Assembly (NCBI GenBank): GCA_037043235.1
Contig: JAWRVZ010000275.1
Location: 248,001-312,000 of the forward strand
Origin: Rhodeus uyekii
Lineage: Eukaryota; Chordata; Actinopteri; Cypriniformes; Acheilognathidae
Direction of reading: 5' to 3'
DNA: 64,000 nucleotides
Position 1 is the first letter of the stretch, and the number at the start of each line of letters is the position of its first letter. Position numbers and translations under genes: made by a program. Under the pieces are notes generated by a model. That model worked only from the letters and a program-made list of their open reading frames with translations. It was not told where the DNA came from and ran no database searches. Below, in pieces: positions 62,581-64,000 of the stretch.

Positions 62581-64000
62581 TTAAGATGTTCCTCAGATCC
62601 ATCCTTTTACCAGAAGGCTGGGCCCGAGAGTGTTGTCCCGACCTCCCTTTATTAGGGGGAGGTAAACGAGATGCAACACTCTCCTTCTGTGAGGCCCTGT
62701 ATGAGGAACTGTGAGCCCGTGTTTGGCTACTGGGCTCACGTGAAGGGTGGCGGGGAAGGACTTTGCTGAACGCCACCTGCTGCCGTGCAGCCTCCTGAAA
62801 CTTATCGACAACGCTTTTTACGGCGTCGCCGAACAAGCCCGAAGGGGACAGAGGGGCGTCCAACAAAACGAACTTGTCCTTATCTTTTATGGCTGAAAGA
62901 TTGAGCCATAAATGCCTCTCCGTAGCCACCAGAGCTGCCATTGAGCGACCGACAGAGAAGGCCGTTTCTCTAGTGGCTCGGAGAGACAAATCCATGGCCC
63001 GACGCAGCTCTGCCACTGCTTCGGGACCAATACCGCCACCTTGATCGAGGTCGCCCAGCAAATCTGCTTGGTAGGCCTGCAGCAGTGCCGTGGTGTGCAG
63101 GCACGCTGCAGCCTGACTAGAGGCAGAATATGCTTTCCCCACCAATGATGATGTAACTCGCAACGGTTTGGTGGGGAGCGCCGGGGCTTTGATAGTGGAT
63201 GCCGACTGGGGCACAAGGTATCCCGCAAGAGCCTCGTCCACCTTCGGCATCCCTCCGTAACCATAGGGATGAGCTCCGGTAAGAGTAGCATACATCGCAC
63301 TGGACGACGTATGCACCCTATCGGAAGCTGGCTTTTTCCAAGATCTCGATACCTCAGTATGGAGATCCTGGAAGAAAGGCATTGCCCGGCGCTGGGGAGC
63401 GACGCGAGCTGGAAGGTAACGCTCATCCAACTTACTTTTCCTGGGACGAGCGTTCCTAGTCTCCGCCGGCCAATCAATCTCCAGACGAGAGACTGCTCGC
63501 GTCACAACCTCGATCAGTTCCTCATACGCCGGTGAAGAGGGTGGCGAAGCCTCCTCAACCGGATCGATGCTAATCACCTCCTCATCCTCAGAGCAGGATA
63601 ATGATAGCACCGAAGTCCCAGTCGGATTGGAAGAAACCGCGCCTGAAACGCGTGCTTCCAACCTCCGGCTGGAACTGGGATCAACACAGTCGAACTGCGA
63701 GACGGGCTCACCCGCCCCGCAACCTTCCGTGAGATCCATTTGCGATCCCCAAGATTGAGAATGCCGCCGAGCCTCAGCCGCAGCGGGTCCAGAACCTTGA
63801 AGAACGCGAGTCTGGTTAGTATCCGCAAATACTGCCAGACGGGAGCGGAGAGTACGCAATGAGAACCTCTCGCAGTTCTCACAATCACCGCCCTCAAGCG
63901 CTGACCGAGCGTGCTCCGCTCCCAGACAGGCAACGCACTGACTGTGTGTGTCCTTACCCGTAATGAAACGGGTACAAGGAGAAACACACGGTGTAAATGC
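62549..64000 (-). CDS. DIRS gag ORF, start outside the window
   Basis: The open frame enters from the right edge (TPCVSPCTRFITGKDTHSQ) and ends at 62549. A cysteine/histidine module (CVACLGAEHARSAL, then CENCERF) could bind zinc. The helix RTLRSRLAVF is next, followed by a serine-rich acidic region. The central helical part (YLVPQSASTIKAP, LVGKAYSASSQAAACLHTTA, LVATERHLWLNLSAIKDKDK) precedes a basic C-terminus (NILNAKKATSKRS). It is assumed to be the RNA-packaging protein of the element. It aligns with the relics at 21123-22552 and 41640-41870. An internal ATG at 63859 would be a later, less likely start. Confidence 0.88.
   Translation of the reverse strand, partial: AFTPCVSPCTRFITGKDTHSQCVACLGAEHARSALEGGDCENCERFSLRTLRSRLAVFADTNQTRVLQGSGPAAAEARRHSQSWGSQMDLTEGCGAGEPVSQFDCVDPSSSRRLEARVSGAVSSNPTGTSVLSLSCSEDEEVISIDPVEEASPPSSPAYEELIEVVTRAVSRLEIDWPAETRNARPRKSKLDERYLPARVAPQRRAMPFFQDLHTEVSRSWKKPASDRVHTSSSAMYATLTGAHPYGYGGMPKVDEALAGYLVPQSASTIKAPALPTKPLRVTSSLVGKAYSASSQAAACLHTTALLQAYQADLLGDLDQGGGIGPEAVAELRRAMDLSLRATRETAFSVGRSMAALVATERHLWLNLSAIKDKDKFVLLDAPLSPSGLFGDAVKSVVDKFQEAARQQVAFSKVLPRHPSREPSSQTRAHSSSYRASQKESVASRLPPPNKGRSGQHSRAQPSGKRMDLRNILNAKKATSKRS

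Larger units (their letters stand above)
59098..64000 (-). mobile_element. DIRS retrotransposon copy 3, well preserved
   Basis: The minus-strand order is gag (off the right edge to 62549), RT-RNase H ORF (62580-60469) and tyrosine recombinase ORF (to 59495), then a terminal repeat region at about 59098-59480. All three frames are open. The lack of an integrase and the presence of a recombinase separate it from LTR elements. Its left terminal repeat and gag start lie outside the window. Confidence 0.92.

Overview
This window looks like teleost fish nuclear DNA, most likely from a carp-like (cypriniform) fish. I see introns with GT/AG borders, vertebrate innate-immunity domains (PYD, FISNA-NACHT, LRR, PRY-SPRY, fucolectin F-type domains), long TG/CA and TCTA microsatellites, and a mix of DIRS, L2-like, Tx1-like, Tc1, pogo/Tigger, hAT-like and Ty3/Gypsy repeats typical of fish. 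The species call is inference. No operon, tRNA, rRNA or CRISPR array was seen.

Layout. 1-2609: minus-strand Ty3/Gypsy LTR retrotransposon, running off the left edge. 2876-5535: pogo-type repeat, two adjacent palindromes, a small MITE and a hAT transposase 3' end split by another MITE. 6450-8722: minus-strand two-domain fucolectin-like lectin gene of six coding exons, with a frame-breaking deletion in exon 4. 9262-16060: L2/CR1-like LINE, LINE tail, solo LTR with a perfect target duplication, LINE RT fragment and unique AT-rich DNA. 16561-22815: hAT-like element split by a Tx1-like LINE, an IS630/Tc1-type transposase relic, and a LINE ORF2 fragment fused to a truncated DIRS element.

23454-40898 (minus) is the main host gene: an NLR of ten coding exons encoding PYD, FISNA-NACHT, six 174-bp LRR exons and PRY-SPRY. 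Every exon joins in phase and predicts about 1,225 residues. Its three middle LRR exons and their introns are a segmental copy of the preceding three, with an LTR at the junction. Its introns hold pogo MITEs, a Tx1-like LINE, LTRs and a Tc1 relic. Two oppositely oriented pogo MITEs flank LRR exon 8.

41289-45228: degraded plus-strand DIRS element with both terminal repeats. 45240-48430: L2-type tail and a 3-kb non-coding repeat with internal duplications. 48537-51380: DIRS shard, hAT relic, pogo MITE and LINE 3' part. 51400-59095: mostly unique AT-rich DNA with a 150-bp TG tract, a duplicated exon/promoter-like block carrying an IRF-like motif, a hAT-like insertion and an LTR-like block. 59098-64000: a well preserved minus-strand DIRS retrotransposon (gag, RT-RNase H, tyrosine recombinase) running off the right edge.

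The two host genes point to an innate-immunity neighbourhood: a secreted fucose lectin and a cytosolic inflammasome-type sensor, in DNA heavily rebuilt by transposons. I found no clearly new biological system. The best candidates for follow-up are the NLR LRR-cassette duplication, the MITE pair around exon 8 and the intact-looking DIRS copy.
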